Shown piece after piece: positions 11,185-24,099 of a DNA stretch of 64,000 bases. Below the pieces are notes generated by a model. The model was not told the origin of the DNA. It searched no databases and was given only the letters and a program-made list of their open reading frames with translations. The position numbers and the translations under genes were made by a program. The stretch is taken from contig JAPXFY010000031.1 in NCBI GenBank assembly GCA_030674185.1, positions 45,001,566 through 45,065,565 on the forward strand, written 5' to 3'. Every line of letters begins with the position of its first letter. Position 1 is the stretch's first letter. Source of the DNA: Monoplex corrugatus. Its lineage: Eukaryota > Mollusca > Gastropoda > Littorinimorpha > Ranellidae.

Positions 11185-12400
11185 GTTGTATATTATTAAG
11201 GACAAACCAAAATGGGAATGTCAAGAATTGTATATCATTAAGAACAAATCAAAATGGGAATACCTATTGTTCCATGTTATTAAGGACAAATCAAAATTGG
11301 GAATGCTAGAGTTGTATATCATTAAGGAAAATCAAAATAGGAATTCAAGGGTTCCATATTATTAAGGACAAATCAAAATGAGAATGTCAAAAGTTGCATA
11401 TGTTAGAGAAATCAAAATGGGAACACCTAGAGTTGTATAGTAAGGACAAATCAAAATGGGAATGTCAAGGGTTCCATATTATTTAGGACAAATAAAAAAG
11501 AAAAAACCACGACTTGTATATTATTAAGGACAAATCAAAATGGGAATACCTAGAGTTGTATATTATTAAAGACAAATTAAAATGGGAATGCCAAGAGTTG
11601 TATATTATTAAGGACAAATCAAAATGGGAATGCCAAGAGTTGTATATTATTAAGGACAAAATCAAAATGGGAATACCTAGAGTTGTATATTATTAAGGAC
11701 AAATCAAAATGGGAATGCCAAGAGTTGTATATTATTAAGGACAAATCAAAATGGGAATGCCAAGAGTTGTATATTATTAAAGACAAATCAAAATGGGAAT
11801 GCCAAGAGTTGTATATTATTAAAGACAAATCAAAATGGGAATACCAAGAGTTGTATATTATTAAGGACAAATCAAAATGGGAATGCCAAGAGTTGTATAT
11901 TATTAAAGACAAATCAAAATGGGAATGCCAAGAGTTGTATATTATTAAAGACAAATCAAAATGGGAATGCCAAGAGTTGTATATTATTAAAGACAAATTA
12001 AAATGGGAATGCCAAGATGTTATATAAAACAATCAAAAGGAATCAAGGGGTAAATAACAAATAAATGGGAATGCCAAAGTTGCATATATATAAGACAAAT
12101 CAAAATTGGGAATGCCTACAATGTAAGTCATTAAGGACAAATCAAAATGAGAATGTCCTACAATTGTATGTCATTAAGACAAATCAAAATGGGAATGTCA
12201 AGAGTTGTATATGTTAAAGGCCCAAATCAAAATGGGAATGTCAAGATTTGTGATATTATTAAGGCAAATCAAAATGGGAATGCCAAGTGTTGTCTATTAT
12301 TAAGGACAAAGCAAAATGAATACCACGATTGTACATTATTAAGGACAAATCAAAATGAAATGCCCAAGGCTTGACAATATAAATGGAAGTCAAGCTGTCA
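11185..12400 (+). repeat. 42-bp minisatellite downstream of sulfotransferase
   Basis: Units contain ATCAAAATGGGAATGCC, AAGAGTTGTATATTATTAAGGA and CAA; regular copies lie at 11690-12010. The array starts about 25 bases after the stop codon and so is probably transcribed as 3' UTR. The 42-bp length keeps an apparent 14-residue periodic frame open; this is not a gene. Confidence 0.92.
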
Positions 12401-15400
12401 ATTAATGAAATCAAATGTCAAGGGTTATAGTATTAAGGAGAAATCAAATGGAATGCAGTGTATATATAAGGAGAAATAAAATCAAGGGTTGTACATTTTA
12501 AGGAGAAATCAAATGATGTCAAGGGCTGTATACTATTAAGGAGAATCAAAATGTCAAGGGCTGTATACTATTAAGGAAAATCAAAATGTCAAGGGTGTAT
12601 ACTATTAAGGAGAAATCAAAATGTCAAGGGCTGTATACTATTAAGGAGAAATCAAAATGTCAAGGGTTGTATACTATTAAGGAGAAATCAAAATGTCAAG
12701 GGCTGTATATATTAAGGAGAAATCAAAATGTCAAGGGCTGTATAGTATTAAGGAGAAATCAAAATGAAAATGTCAAGGGCTGTATACTATTAAAGGAGAA
12801 ATCAAAAATGTCAAGGCTGTATATATTAAGGAGAAATCAAAAATGTCAAGGTGTGTATAGTATTAAGGAGAAATCAAAATGAAAATGTCAAGGGTGTATA
12901 TATTAAGGAGAAATCAAAATGAAAATGTCAAGGGCTGTATACTATTAAGGAGAAATCAATCAAAATGTCAAGGGCTGTATAGTATTAAGGAAAATCAAAA
13001 TGTCAAGGGCTGAAAGTATTAAGAGAAATCAAAATGTCAAGGTTGTATACATTAAGGAAAATCAAAATGTCAAGGGCTGTATATATTAAGGAGAAATCAA
13101 ATGAAAATGTCAAGGCTGTATAGTATTAAGGAGAAATCAAAATGAAAATGTCAAGGGTTGTATACTATTAAGGAGAAATCAAAATGAAAATGTCAAGGGC
13201 TGTATATATTAAGGAGAAATCAAAAAATGTCAAGGTGTATACTATTAAGGAGAAATCAAAATGAAAATGTCAAGGGCTGTATATATTAAGAGAAATGAAA
13301 ATGTCAAGGGCTGTATAGTATTAAGGAGAAATCAAAATGAAAATGTCAAGGGCTGTATACTATTAGGAGAAATCAAAATGTCAAGGGCTGTATAGTATTA
13401 AGGAGAAATCAAAATAAAATGTCAAGGGCTGTATATTATTAAGGAGACAAATTCAAAATCAAAATACAAGGGCTGTATATTATTAAGGAGAAATCAAATC
13501 AAAATGACAAGGGCTGTATATTATTAAGGAGAAATCAAAATCAAATGCAAGGGCTGTATATATTAAGGAGAAATCAAAATGAAAATGTCAAGGGCTGTAT
13601 ATATTAAGGAGAAATCAAAATGAAAATGTCAAGGCTGTATACTATTAAGGAGAAATCAAAATCAAAATGTCAAGGGCTGTATACTATTAAGGAGAAATCA
13701 AAATGAAAATGTCAAGGGCTGTATACTATTAAGGAGAAATCAAAAAATGTCAAGGGCTGTATACTATTAAGGAGAAATCAAAATAGTCAAGGGCTGTATA
13801 CTATTAAGGAGAAATCAAAATAAAATGTCAAGGGCTGTATAGTATTAAGGAGAAATCAAAATGTCAAGGGCTGTATATATTAAGGAGAAATCAAAATGAA
13901 AATGTCAAGGGCTGTATATATTAAGGAGAAATCAAAATGAAAATGTCAAGGGCTGTATACTATTAAGGAGAAATCAAATAAATGTCAAGGGCTGTATAGT
14001 ATTAAGGAGAAATAAAATCAAAATGTCAAGGGCTGTATACTATTAAGGAGAAATCAAATCAAAATGTCAAGGGCTGTATACTATTAAGGAGAAATCAAAA
14101 TGAAAATGTCAAGGGTGTATATATTAAGGAGAAATCAAAATCAAAATGTCAAGGGTGTATACTATTAAGGAGAAATCAAAATGAAAATGTCAAGGGCTGT
14201 ATAGTATTAAGGAGAAATCAAAATGAAAATGTCAAGGGTGTGTATATATTAAGGAGAAATCAAAATGAAAATGTCAAGGGCTGTATAATATTAAGGAGAA
14301 ATCAAATAAAATGTCAAGGGTTGTATACTATTAAGGAGAAATCAAAATGAAAATGTCAAGGGCTGTATAATATTAAGGAGAAATCAAAATGAAAATGTCA
14401 AGGGTGTATATATTAAGGAGAAATCAAAATGAAAATGTCAAGGGCTGTATACTATTAAGGAGAAATCAAAATGTCAAGGTGTATATATTAAGGAGAAATA
14501 AAATGTCAAGGGTGTATAGTATTAAGGAGAAAATCAAAATGTCAAGGGTGTATATAGAAAATCAATGTCAAGGTTGTATACTATTAAGGAGAAATCAAAA
14601 TCAAAATGTCAAGGGCTGTATAACTATTAAGGAGAAATCAAAATGAAAATGTCAAGGGCTGTATACTATTAAGGAGAAATCAAAATCAAAATGTCAAGGG
14701 TGTATACTATTAAGGAGAAATCAAAATCAAATGTCAAGGGTGTATAGTATTAAGGAGAAATCAAAATGTCAAGGGTTGTATAGTATTAAGGAGAAATGAA
14801 AATGTCAAGGGCTGTATAATATTAAGGAGAAATCAAAATGTCAAGGGTGTATATATTAAGGAGAAATCAAAATGTCAAGGGCTGTTAGTATTAAGGAGAA
14901 ATCAAATAATGTCAAGGGTTGTATAGTATTAAGGAGAAATCAAAATGTCAAGGGCTGTATATATTAAGGAGAAATCAAAATCAAAATGTCAAGGGCTGTA
15001 TAGTATTAAGGAAAATCAAAATGTCAAGGGTGTATATATTAAGGAGAAAATCAAAATGTCAAGGGCTGTATAATATTAAGGAGAAATCAAAATCAATGTC
15101 AAGGGTCTGTATATATTAAGGAGAAATCATAAATGTCAAGGGCTGTATACTATTAAGGAGAAATCAAAATCAAAATGTCAAGGGCTGTATATATTAAGAA
15201 AAGAAATCAATGTCAAGGGCTGTATACTATTAAGGAGAAATCAAATAAAATGTCAAGGGCTGTATATATTAAGGAGAAATCAAAATAAAATGTCAAGGGC
15301 TGTATACTATTAAGGAGAAATCAAAAAATGTCAAGGGCTGTATACTATTAAGGAGAAATCAAAATGAAATGTCAAGGGCTGTATAATATTAAGGAGAAAT

Positions 15401-15935
15401 CAAAATGTCAAGGGCTGTATATATTAAGGAGAAATCAAAATGTCAAGGGCTGTATATATTAAGGAGAAATCAAAATGAAAATGTCAAGGGCTGTATATAT
15501 TAAGGAGAAATCAAAATAAAATGTCAAGGGCTGTATATATTAAGGAGAAATCAAAATAAAATGTCAAGGGCTGTATAGTATTAAGGAGAAATCAAAATGA
15601 AAATGTCAAGGGCTGTATACTATTAAGGAGAAATCAAAAGATGTCAAGGGCTGTATAGTATTAAGGAGAAATCAAAATGAAAATGTCAAGGGTGTATATA
15701 TTAAGGAGAAATCAAAATGAAAATGTCAAGGGCTGTATAGTATTAAGGAGAAATCAAAAATGTCAAGGGTGTATAATTATTAAGGAGAAATCAAAATCAA
15801 ATGTCAAGGCTGTATAGTTATTAAGGAGAAATCAAATAAAATGTCAAGGGTTGTATAGTATTAAGGAGAAATCAAAATCAAAATGTCAAGGGTTGTATAA
15901 TATTAAGGACAAATCAAAATGGGAACGCGGTCGAG
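12400..15935 (+). repeat. 36/42-bp derived minisatellite (3.5 kb)
   Basis: Continues the preceding array with altered units: ATCAAAATGTCAAGGGCTGT then ATACTATTAAGGAGAA (36 bp), many with a GAAAAT insertion restoring 42 bp. Around 90 copies. The last unit (about 15895-15925) returns to the older ATTAAGGACAAATCAAAATGGGAA type. The derived block is therefore bracketed by ancestral-type units. Confidence 0.92.
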
Positions 15936-16064
15936 CCACCACAGGGGCGGTAAGTACACTTACCTGGTCAGCTGGTTTACATGAGTGCACACCTATGTGT
16001 GTAAGTTGCTTCAAATCAGACAATTCGTCTTTCATCTGCTGTCTCGGCAAAGGTCAGGCCGCAT

Positions 16065-16127
16065 TTTGCAAAGATATATATATACATATATAATTATGTG
16101 TATATATATATATATATAACACATATA

Positions 16128-16167
<40 letters not shown>

Positions 16168-16183
16168 TAAGAAGATAGAGATA

Positions 16184-16218
<35 letters not shown>

Positions 16219-16220
16219 CA
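16065..16220. repeat. (TA)n and (GA)n microsatellites
   Basis: (TA)n with TG and CA interruptions at 16072-16165, followed by (GA)n at 16165-16218. Confidence 0.9.
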
Positions 16221-16221
16221 C

Positions 16222-16412
16222 CTAGTTACAACAGGGAAACTGGAGGGAAAGAGAGCACCAGGTAGACCCAGGGAGAAATACTGGACAGACTTGCAGATTG
16301 GCTGAGGACAGAGAGGGTGAGATGTAGCCTACATGCAGCGACAAGGGACAGATAGGCCTACATATGGAGGGCCATGATCGACAAACCATGCAGCAGGGCA
16401 CATGATGATATG
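16222..16412 (+). mobile_element. LINE 3'-end fragment, sense +
   Basis: The translation contains HLVTTGKLEGK then PGRPREK, the same C-terminal signature as the - strand copies at 33912-34440 and 52445-52905. The AGGGCCATGATCGACAA and GATGATATGA tail follows. It ends in an ATG-type microsatellite, as is usual for RTE/CR1-like LINEs. Confidence 0.75.
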
Positions 16413-17385
16413 AATTACATAATAATATATTCCAGTTCCTGCCAATTGCCAGGGGAGTTGATGGTCAGACAAGTGGAAGACAGTCATGCCTCCTGTAGTC
16501 TGTTTGACACAGGCGACATCACTGCAATGTGTGTTCAGTTACCTGGTCCTGTTGACTACAGGGACATCTTGGTGATGGCGTCAGGTTGACATTGCCGTTC
16601 ATTTGGGTGTTGAGCTAGTCGTGTCAAGTGTTGACGACACTAATCTAAACATACCAAGAAACGTTCCAACTGTGTCTAAACTAAATACCAGAATGGTGTA
16701 ATGCAAACCACATGTAGATCAATCCTATAAAAATAAAATCAATGGTAATAAGAACTCACCCAAAACACCAACTTTCAAAACTATACCTTCAGTTAACTTT
16801 AGATGATGCAAATACAGAAGAAGTTTCTGAGCACCTTTACTTGCTATACAACAGACGAAAAACGCGTTTGGGAAATTCACATTGGTCATCCCAGTAAAAC
16901 TATAAGAATCTATTTCTTCCAAGTAAGCTCTCACACTTAAACAATACAAACGCAAACAAAAGCTACTTTACATCGCCCACATCAAATCCCATTTTTCACT
17001 ACGCATCAGTAACATGGGATGGTTGCAGTGAGGCTATATTGAAAATTAATTTTTCCGCATAGAAGAGCACAAAAACTTCTAGTAACTGACAGCTACCTAA
17101 CCACAGACCAAAAATCAAACAAACAAACAAAGACAAAAGGAATGAACGAACGAACGAACGAACGAACGAAAGAAAAAACGAAAACAAAGAAAGAAAGAAC
17201 GAAAGAAAGAAAGAAGCGAAGATATCATCATTCAAAAAACAACAGAAGCACACAAATGTACAAAACTGCACAGGTCAACCCAAAAATGTCAACTGTTTAA
17301 CAGAACTATTTTACCTCAAGCCAACTTCAAGATACGTGTACAACTTTTATCTTCCAAGACCCAGGATTACATATATTTAAAGCAA
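16412..17385. other. Unassigned intergenic sequence
   Basis: No recognised gene. It includes a (GAAC)n/(GAAA)n microsatellite at about 17143-17215 and several short, unsupported reading frames. Confidence 0.4.
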
Positions 17386-17389
17386 GGTT

Positions 17390-17945
17390 CTCCTTTGTCT
17401 GGTACATATCTCTGGAATTGTTATCGCTAGTGAACCGCTTCAAAACGTACACAATACTTCAACTCGGAAAAAAAAGGAAGAGAAAATTAAGTACATGTAT
17501 CAATGCATTTGCACACGTAATCTAAGAAGATGCACCTGGCGTTGACCACGCCGTCCAATTTATTGCACAGGGGATTTACAAAACACACCTGAATACAATT
17601 TAAACATAAATAGGGACACTATAAACATATACAAGTACGGGCACAAATTACCTAAAATTGCTTCCGTTTATCTCATTTTTCTACAGCCAAAAATGCACTT
17701 AATACATGTCCCTAATTATCAATCCTCGTATGTAACACTTTATCGAGCACATACAGGTGAATGGACCAGCAAGGCAGAAAATGATAGGAAGAAATGACAG
17801 AAAGGAAAGGAACAAGGCAGAAACAGAGTGACCGAAAAGATGAAATTTCTAGCACAGAATTTTCACAAGGTGGGGGATATTATATATACTGAATGAGCCC
17901 CTGGCATCTCCACCGGGGTGTATTTCTGGAATACAAGGCCCAGCA
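17390..17945 (-). repeat. Rep-A dispersed repeat, copy 1
   Basis: About 550 bp shared with copies near 34.4, 36.1, 43.5, 47.4 and 63.4-64.0 kb. Landmarks on + are CGTCCAATTTATTGCACAGG, ATACAGGTGAATGGACCAGC and GCACAGAATTTTCA. No coding capacity. In other copies the left edge joins (ATT/ATC)n, so I read the element as a - strand retroelement tail or SINE-like unit with a microsatellite end. Confidence 0.8.
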
Positions 17946-18067
17946 ACGTTAAGTCAATGCACGTCACTAAACAGCTTTAAACTACTGCTTCCCATTCACA
18001 AATATCCCTTGACATCTCATAAATAATCAGTCTATGTTAAACCCTTTTCTAGACCTATATACACTGT

Positions 18068-18480
18068 AACCAGAAAAAAAACGAAAAAAGAATAAGAACG
18101 CGTATTTAATCCAACCAGACAAGACAGGCGCAAATTTTCGGCCAACTGGCCTTTGTCAAGTGTAAGATCACAAACAAACAAACACCAGATACAAGCATTA
18201 GGAAGAGAAAGCAGGGCAGAACAGCAGAGAAGTTTCAGTCTTTCTTTCCTAATTTTTGTATCTGATATTTGTTTGTTTGGTTCCTTTTCTCACATTGAAG
18301 ACAGCAGCAGGGAAGTTTCAGTCTTTTTCTAATTTTTTTGTATCTAGTGTTTGTTTGTTTGTAATCTTACGCTTGACAAAGGCCAGTTGGCCGAAAATTT
18401 GTGCCTGTCTTGTTTTGTTGTATTAAATACACGTTCATATTCTTCTTTCGTGTTTTTTCTGGTTCCTGTTTGCTTGAACG
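18068..18480. mobile_element. Penelope-like inverted-repeat unit with hammerhead-like hairpin
   Basis: Two copies of the same ~170-bp sequence face each other (18068-18235 on -, 18236-18480 on +). Each carries TTGACAAAGGCCAGTTGGCC followed by GAAA. GGCC-AGTT-GGCC is a stem-loop with flanking TGA and GAAA, which resembles the core of the hammerhead ribozymes found in Penelope-like retroelement terminal repeats. The core is degenerate (TGACAAA, not CTGATGA). A direct duplication (18223-18285 and 18304-18362, AAGTTTCAGTCTTT) lies inside. No reverse-transcriptase frame is present. Confidence 0.5.
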
Positions 18481-18639
18481 CGGGCAGTCACACTTGTTTT
18501 GGATTATATACACTATGCTAATAAAATGTTTAGTCAGCCATTGTTATCCAGTTTTTACATTATTATCTTCCTGTGCTAGAATATGAAATGTTTCACCTCT
18601 TTACTCTCTTCCTGTTGATTTCATTTGACAGTACATAAT

Positions 18640-21600
18640 CATATAGTTATGATTTGCTAGATTATTGTGTTACGGTTCACATTACATATTTATGATTTGC
18701 TAGATTATTGTGTCACAGTTCACATTATATATTTCTGATTTGCTTGATTATTGTGTTACGGTTGACATTATATATTTATGATTTGCTAGATTATTGTGTT
18801 ACGGTTCATATTACATATTTATGATTTGCTAGATTATTGTGTCACAGTTCACATTATATATTTCTGATTTGCTTGATTATTGTGTCACGGTTGACATTAT
18901 ATATTTATGATTTGCTTGATTATTGTGTTACGGTTCACAATTATAGTTATGATTTGCTAGATTATTGTGTTACGGTTCACAATTATAGTTATGATTTGCT
19001 AGATTATTGTGTCACGGTTCACATTATATATTTATGATTGCTTGATTATTGTGTTACGGTTCACAATTATAGTTATGATTTGCTAGATTATTGTGTTACG
19101 GTTCACAATTATATTATATGATTTGCTAGATTATTGTGTTACGGTTTCACATTATATATCTATGATTTGCTTGATTATTGTGTTACGGTTCACATACATA
19201 TTTATGATTTGCTTGATTATTGTGTCACGGTTCATATTACATATTTATGATTTGCTAGATTATTGTGTTACGGTTCACATTATATATTTATGATTTGCTT
19301 GATTATTGTGTTACGGTTGACATTATATATTTATGATTTGCTTGATTATTGTCACGGTTCACATTATATATTTATGATTTGCTAGATTATTGTGTTACGG
19401 TTCACAATTATAGTTATGATTTGCTAGATTATTGTGTTACGGTTCACATTATATATTTATGATTTGCTTGATTATTGTGTTACGGTTGACATTATATATT
19501 TATGATTTGCTAGATTATTGTGTCACGGTTCACATTATATAGTTATGATTTGCTAGATTATTGTGTCACGGTTCACATTATATATTTATGATTTGCTAGA
19601 TTATTGTGTTACGGTTCACATTACATATTTATGATTTGCTAGATTATTGTGTTACAGTTCACAATTATAGTTATGATTTGCTAGATTATTGTGTTACGGT
19701 TCACATTATATATTTATGATTTGCTTGATTATTGTGTTACGGTTGACATTATATATTTATGATTTGCTTGATTATTGTGTTACGGTTGACATTATATATT
19801 TATGATTTGCTAGATTATTGTGTTACGGTTCACATTACATATTTATGATTTGCTAGATTATTGTGTTACGGTTCACATTACATGTATGATTTGCTAGATT
19901 ATTGTGTTACGGTTCACATTACATGTATGATTTGCTAGATTATTGTGTTACGGTTCACATTACATATTTATGATTTGCTAGATTATTGTGTTACGGTTAA
20001 ACATTACATATTTATGATTTGCTAGATTATTGTGTTACAGTTCACATTAATATTTATGATTTGCTAGATTATTGTGTCACGGTTCACATTATATATTTAT
20101 GATTTGCTAGATTATTGTGTCATGGTTCACATTATATATTTATGATTTGCTTGATTATTGTGTCACGGTTCACATTAAATATTTATGATTTGCTAGATTA
20201 TTGTGTCACGGTTCACATATATATATTTATGATTTGCTAGATTATTGTGTCATGGTTCACATTATATATTTATGATTTGCTAGATTATTGTGTTACGGTT
20301 GACATTATATATTTATGATTTGCTTGATTATTGTGTTACAGTTCACATTAAATATTTATGATTTGCTAGATTATTGTGTCATGGTTCACATTAAATATTT
20401 ATGATTTGCTAGATTATTGTGTCACGGTTGACATTATATATTTATGATTTGCTAGATTATTGTGTCACGGTTCACATTAAATATTTATGATTTGCTAGAT
20501 TATTGTGTCACGGTTCACATTATATATTTATGATTTGCTAGATTATTGTGTCATGGTTCACATTATATATTTATGATTTGCTAGATTATTGTGTTACAGT
20601 TCACATTATATATTTATGATTTGCTAGATTAATGTGTTACGGTTCACATTACATGTATGATTTGCTAGATTATTGTGTTACAGTTCACAATTATAGTTAT
20701 GATTTGCTTGATTATTGTGTTACGGTTCACATTACATGTATGATTTGCTAGATTATTGTGTTACAGTTCACAATTATAGTTATGATTTGCTTGATTATTG
20801 TGTTACGGTTCACATTATATATTATGATTTGCTAATTCTGTGTTACTGGTTCACATTATATATTTATGATTTGCTAGATTATTGTGTTACGGTTGACATT
20901 AATATTTATGATTTGCTTGATTATTGTGTACGGTTCACATTACATATATATGATTTGCTTGATTATTGTGTCACGGTTCATATTACATATTTATGATTTG
21001 CTAGATTATTGTGTTACGGTCACAATTATAGTTATGATTTGCTAGATTATTGTGTTACGGTTCACATTATATATTTATGATTTGCTTGATTATTGTGTTA
21101 CGGTTGACATTATATATTATGATTTGCTAGATTATTGTGTTACGGTTCACATTATATTTATGATTTGCTAGATTATTGTTTACGGTTCACATTACATGTA
21201 TGATTTGCTAGATTATTGTGTTACGGTTCATCATTACATATATTATGATTTGCTAGATTATTGTGTTACGGTTCACAATTATAGTTATGATTTGCTAGAT
21301 TATTGTGTTACGGTTCACATTATATATTTATGATTTGCTTGATTATTGTGTTACGGTTGACAATTATATATTATGATTTGCTAGATTATTGTGTCACGGT
21401 TCACATTATATATTTATGATTTGCTAGATTATTGTGTCACGGTTCACATTATATATTTATGATTTGCTAGATTATTGTGTTACGGTTCACATTATATATT
21501 TATGATTTGCTAGATTATTGTGTTACGGTTCACATTATATATTTATGATTTGCTAGATTATTGTGTTACGGTTCACATTATATATTTATGATTTGCTAGA

Positions 21601-22470
21601 TTATTGTGTCACGGTTCACATTATATATTTATGATTTGCTAGATTATTGTGTCACGGTTCACATTATATATTTATGATTTGCTAGATTATTGTGTCACGG
21701 TTCACATTATATATTTATGATTTGCTAGATTATTGTGTTACGGTTCACATTACATGTATGATTTGCTAGATTATTGTGTTACGGTTCACATTACATATTT
21801 ATGATTTGCTAGATTATTGTGTTACGGTTCACATTACATATTTATGATTTGCTAGATTATTGTGTTACAGTTCACATTATATATTTATGATTTGCTAGAT
21901 TATTGTGTTACGGTTCACATTACATATTTATGATTTGCTAGATTATTGTGTCACGGTTCACATTATATATTTATGATTTGCTAGATTATTGTGTCACGGT
22001 TCACATTATATATTTATGATTTGCTTGATTATTGTGTCACGGTTCACATTAAATATTTATGATTTGCTAGATTATTGTGTCACGGTTCACATTATATATT
22101 TATGATTTGCTAGATTATTGTGTTACGGGTCACAATTATAGTTATGATTTGCTAGATTATTGTGTTACAGTTCACATTATATATTTATGATTTGCTAGAT
22201 TATTGTGTTACGGTTCGCAATTATAGTTATGATTTGCTAGATTATTGTGTTACAGTTCACATTATATATTTATGATTTGCTAGATTATTGTGTTACGGTT
22301 CACATTATATATTTATGATTTGCTAGATTATTGTGTTACGGTTCACATTATATATTTATGATTTGCTAGATTATTGTGTTACGGTTCACATTATATATTT
22401 ATGATTTGCTAGATTATTGTGTTACGGTTCACATTATATATTTATGATTTGCTAGATTATTGTGTTACGG
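18640..22470 (+). repeat. 43-bp minisatellite, ~90 copies (3.8 kb)
   Basis: Units combine TATTTATGATTTGCTAGATT, ATTGTGTTACGGTTCACATT and ATA; regular copies lie at 21560-21720. Variants are mostly substitutions: GCTAG/GCTTG, GTTAC/GTCAC, and ACATTATATATTTAT versus ACAATTATAGTTAT. They recur in blocks, which points to spread of mixed unit types by amplification. Confidence 0.95.
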
Positions 22471-22474
22471 TTGA

Positions 22475-23000
22475 AATCTTTTCGTCATAGTGGTAGAGTC
22501 GACATGTCAAACCCACCCCTGCCCCTCACCCCTGTTTGTTCTTTATTGCCTCCTTTACTGTCTTTTTGTCGTATGTTTCTATGTTAGCAATTCATAACAT
22601 AATATTGTTGCTTTTAAGGGTTGACATGTACTTGCTTTACGTGTATATGATTTTATTTCATACTCTTGTTATGCACTTTATTGATCGACTTCTATATGGA
22701 ACTCGACAGTTTATTATAAATCTGTTTTATAACATCTGTGACATAGCATCTGTTACATTTAATCTCTTTTTTGCAGTAGCTGATATGTCTCTACCCCCTC
22801 CCTCTCCCCCCCCCCCCCCCCCCACCCCTGTCCCCTTGTTTGTTCTTAATGTTTCCTTGACTTTCTTCTTTTACTTTGATTCTATGTCTGTACATTACTT
22901 TTTTTTTATTATTATATTTTAGATAGAATATTAAGAATAATTATTATCACAACCAATACTGTTATATTATTGTTGTTGTTCTTGTTATTGTTAAGGGTTG
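22475..23000. repeat. Diverged ~250-bp direct repeat and poly-C run
   Basis: Two related segments (about 22505-22620 and 22795-23000) share CACCCCTG..TGTTTGTTCTT, a run of cytosines (22806-22822) and AAGGGTTGACAT. The 128-residue reading frame across it shows no recognisable domain. Confidence 0.45.
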
Positions 23001-23004
23001 ACAT

Positions 23005-23090
23005 ATAATAATAATAATAATAATTACAATATTCATATAGCGCAAAATCTTGATAAAATCAAATCTAAGCGCTGATACACAACACATATA
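23005..23090 (-). mobile_element. LINE 3'-end fragment with (ATT)n tail
   Basis: GCGCAAAATCTTGATAAAA and AATCTAAGCGCTGA match 34805-34855, the 3' UTR of the L2-like LINE. An (ATA)n run at 23008-23022 is the microsatellite tail. Confidence 0.7.
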
Positions 23091-23160
23091 TGCACACAAA
23101 CCAGTACATAGTACTGTATCAAAGTGACATCACCTTACACAACACAGGGCTACTCAAACC

Positions 23161-23162
<2 letters not shown>

Positions 23163-23224
<62 letters not shown>

Positions 23225-23255
23225 ACAACAAACACACACACAGACACACACACAC
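23163..23255. repeat. (CA)n microsatellite
   Basis: Uninterrupted CA repeat at 23163-23221, followed by short imperfect CA runs. Confidence 0.95.
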
Positions 23256-23259
23256 CGTG

Positions 23260-24095
23260 AAAGGAGCAAATTTTGCCTGTAAAGGACCACGGTCCATTTA
23301 ACAATCTACCCCCACTGAGAAGATCAGCCAGTCAATCAATGAATCAGTTAACAAATGAATCAGTTAACAATCAATCAATTCATATATCTGACGTTGTCTC
23401 TCATTCTTTTGTGAAGCAGAAGAGTCATTGGCATGTATATGTATATCAATGTCAGTGTTTTATCACAGCTCATTGTAATAACTTTTTTTCACATTTCATG
23501 TCTTATGGTTCATTTTTATGCTTATATTTTGTGTGTAGTGTAGCAAGGACTAGCTGTAAGACAGGTCCAGTGGGACCTAATGCTACTATCGTTGAGTAAT
23601 AAAGTGTTCTGAAGTCTTAACACTTTCACGGAAACTGTTATTATCATTGTTATAATCACCATTTTATTATTACCATCACCATTATTATCATTATAGTGAT
23701 CATCACCATCCTTATTATTATCAATATTCTTATTCTTATGTTTTTAACGGAGGTTTTAAGTCAAATTCTGTTTTAATAAACATACCTACCCTATCTTACA
23801 AATGAATTAGCACAGCTGATGCAAGGGACCATACTACCTGTAAAATACTCCATTGGGTGATCGAGAAATCAGCGAAAAGACGTCCACTGCAAGGTGCCTC
23901 AGTCACGCCCACCCCAAACCCGGTTCTAACCTGAGTGACCGTCCTCCTCTTCTTCTTGACATTTTTTGGACCAAGGCAGATCTTTTTTCTTCTTCTTTTA
24001 ATTATCACCTACACGGTAGGCCACAAATGGCGATCACTGTGGCCAATGATTCCAGTCCCTGTCGTCTGCCATGGAGGTGGTGGTACAGGGCTAAG
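23260..24095. other. Unassigned intergenic sequence
   Basis: AT-rich sequence with short (TTA/TCA) runs at 23637-23740 and a GC-richer piece at 23850-24110 (contains CATGGAGGTGGTGGTACAGG). No gene or named element recognised. Confidence 0.4.
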
Positions 24096-24099
24096 TGCT

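Noticed and set aside
11185..15935. Regular repeats that could suggest a CRISPR array
   Set aside because: Units are contiguous with no unique spacers, and the context is eukaryotic with introns. It is a minisatellite.
22536..22922. 128-residue hydrophobic frame
   Set aside because: AT-rich sequence with poly-C and poly-T. No family resemblance or splice context.
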